A stretch of DNA of 6,041 bases from JBCDCP01 sp039181495 (GTDB lineage Bacteria > Pseudomonadota > Alphaproteobacteria > Rhizobiales > Tepidamorphaceae). Position 1 is the first letter of the stretch. Each line of letters opens with the position of its first letter. Shown piece by piece: positions 5,688 through 6,041 of this stretch. The DNA is taken from positions 1 through 6,041 of the forward strand of contig JBCDCP010000152.1 of assembly GCA_039181495.1 (NCBI GenBank), written 5' to 3'. The position numbers were made by a program, and so were the translations under genes. Below the pieces are notes generated by a model. The model searched no databases and was not told the DNA's origin. It saw only the letters and a list, made by a program, of their open reading frames with translations.

Positions 5688-6041
5688 ATGGCTGACCCGG
5701 CCCGCGCCAAATCCTCGCCCGAGCCTGTTCCCGAGCATGTTCCGTCCGCGGGCGGCATTGCTGCACGGGCGCAAGGCGCGCGCACGGTTCCTTATCTGGA
5801 TGGTCTGAACGACGAACAGCGGCGGGCGATCGAGGCCACAGATGGTCCGGTGCTGGTGCTTGCAGGCGCCGGCACCGGCAAGACACGCGTTCTGACAACA
5901 CGCATCGCCCACATCCTGGCGACAGGACTCGCACGCCCGCATCAGATCCTGGCGGTCACCTTCACCAACAAGGCAGCGCGCGAGATGCGCGAGAGGATCG
6001 GCGGGCTGATCAGCCAGCCCATGCCCTCCACGGACTGGCCG
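5688..6041 (+). CDS. uvrD: UvrD/PcrA-type DNA helicase, N-terminal part (runs off window)
   Basis: These are the first 118 codons of a superfamily 1A, 3'-to-5' DNA helicase used in nucleotide excision and mismatch repair and in clearing stalled forks. The frame is open to the last base, so the stop lies outside the window; full-length relatives are roughly 700-850 residues. Residues 1-34 form a Pro/Ala-rich leader that is probably disordered. The Q-motif region LNDEQRRAIEA follows (40-50), then Walker A AGAGTGKT (59-66, catalytic Lys65) and motif Ia VTFTNKAAREMRERI (90-104). These three motifs in this order identify the UvrD/PcrA/Rep group. The leader plus YLDGLN style resembles alphaproteobacterial UvrD rather than Rep or RecB. 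The exact subgroup (UvrD, PcrA or Rep) cannot be fixed without the C-terminal half. The gene is divergent from the DUF6065-like gene. Confidence 0.92.
   Translation, partial: MADPARAKSSPEPVPEHVPSAGGIAARAQGARTVPYLDGLNDEQRRAIEATDGPVLVLAGAGTGKTRVLTTRIAHILATGLARPHQILAVTFTNKAAREMRERIGGLISQPMPSTDWP

Overview
The window looks like chromosomal core or near-core DNA of an alphaproteobacterium, most likely from the Hyphomicrobiales (Rhizobiales) or a nearby order. The reasons are the high GC content, the strong G/C third-position bias (which creates long shadow reading frames), and the start of uvrD at the right edge. That protein has a Pro/Ala-rich leader followed by the YLDGLN-EQR and AGAGTGKT motifs, a form I associate with alphaproteobacterial UvrD. 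The taxonomic call is an inference from protein style, not from a marker gene.

Layout, left to right. Positions 1-231 hold no convincing gene; one minus-strand ATG at 34-36 could open a gene that leaves the window on the left. A minus-strand gene (232-1644) encodes an FAD-linked oxidase of the D-lactate dehydrogenase (cytochrome) / LDHD type. A divergent intergenic region (1645-1924) separates it from a compact plus-strand cluster: a hotdog-fold thioesterase (1925-2446), a CLC-family chloride channel/transporter with a C-terminal CBS-like region (2465-4123), and a small TPR-repeat protein (4129-4740). These three genes are 18 bp (or 3 bp with an alternative start) and 5 bp apart, so they are very probably co-transcribed.

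A convergent minus-strand gene (4761-5492) encodes an uncharacterised protein of a family I recall as DUF6065-like. A second divergent intergenic region (5493-5687) precedes the plus-strand start of a UvrD/PcrA-type superfamily 1 helicase (5688-6041), which runs off the right edge in frame.

No pathway links all the genes. The oxidase feeds electrons from a 2-hydroxy acid into respiration. The thioesterase hydrolyses an unidentified acyl-CoA. The CLC protein moves chloride or another anion across the inner membrane. The TPR protein is a generic interaction scaffold. UvrD acts in DNA repair. I see no tRNA, rRNA, CRISPR array, transposase, integrase or phage module. The most interesting points are the non-canonical ion-pathway residues of the CLC protein, its reduced CBS region, its tight linkage to a TPR protein, and the unstudied protein beside uvrD. 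I did not find a clear new system.
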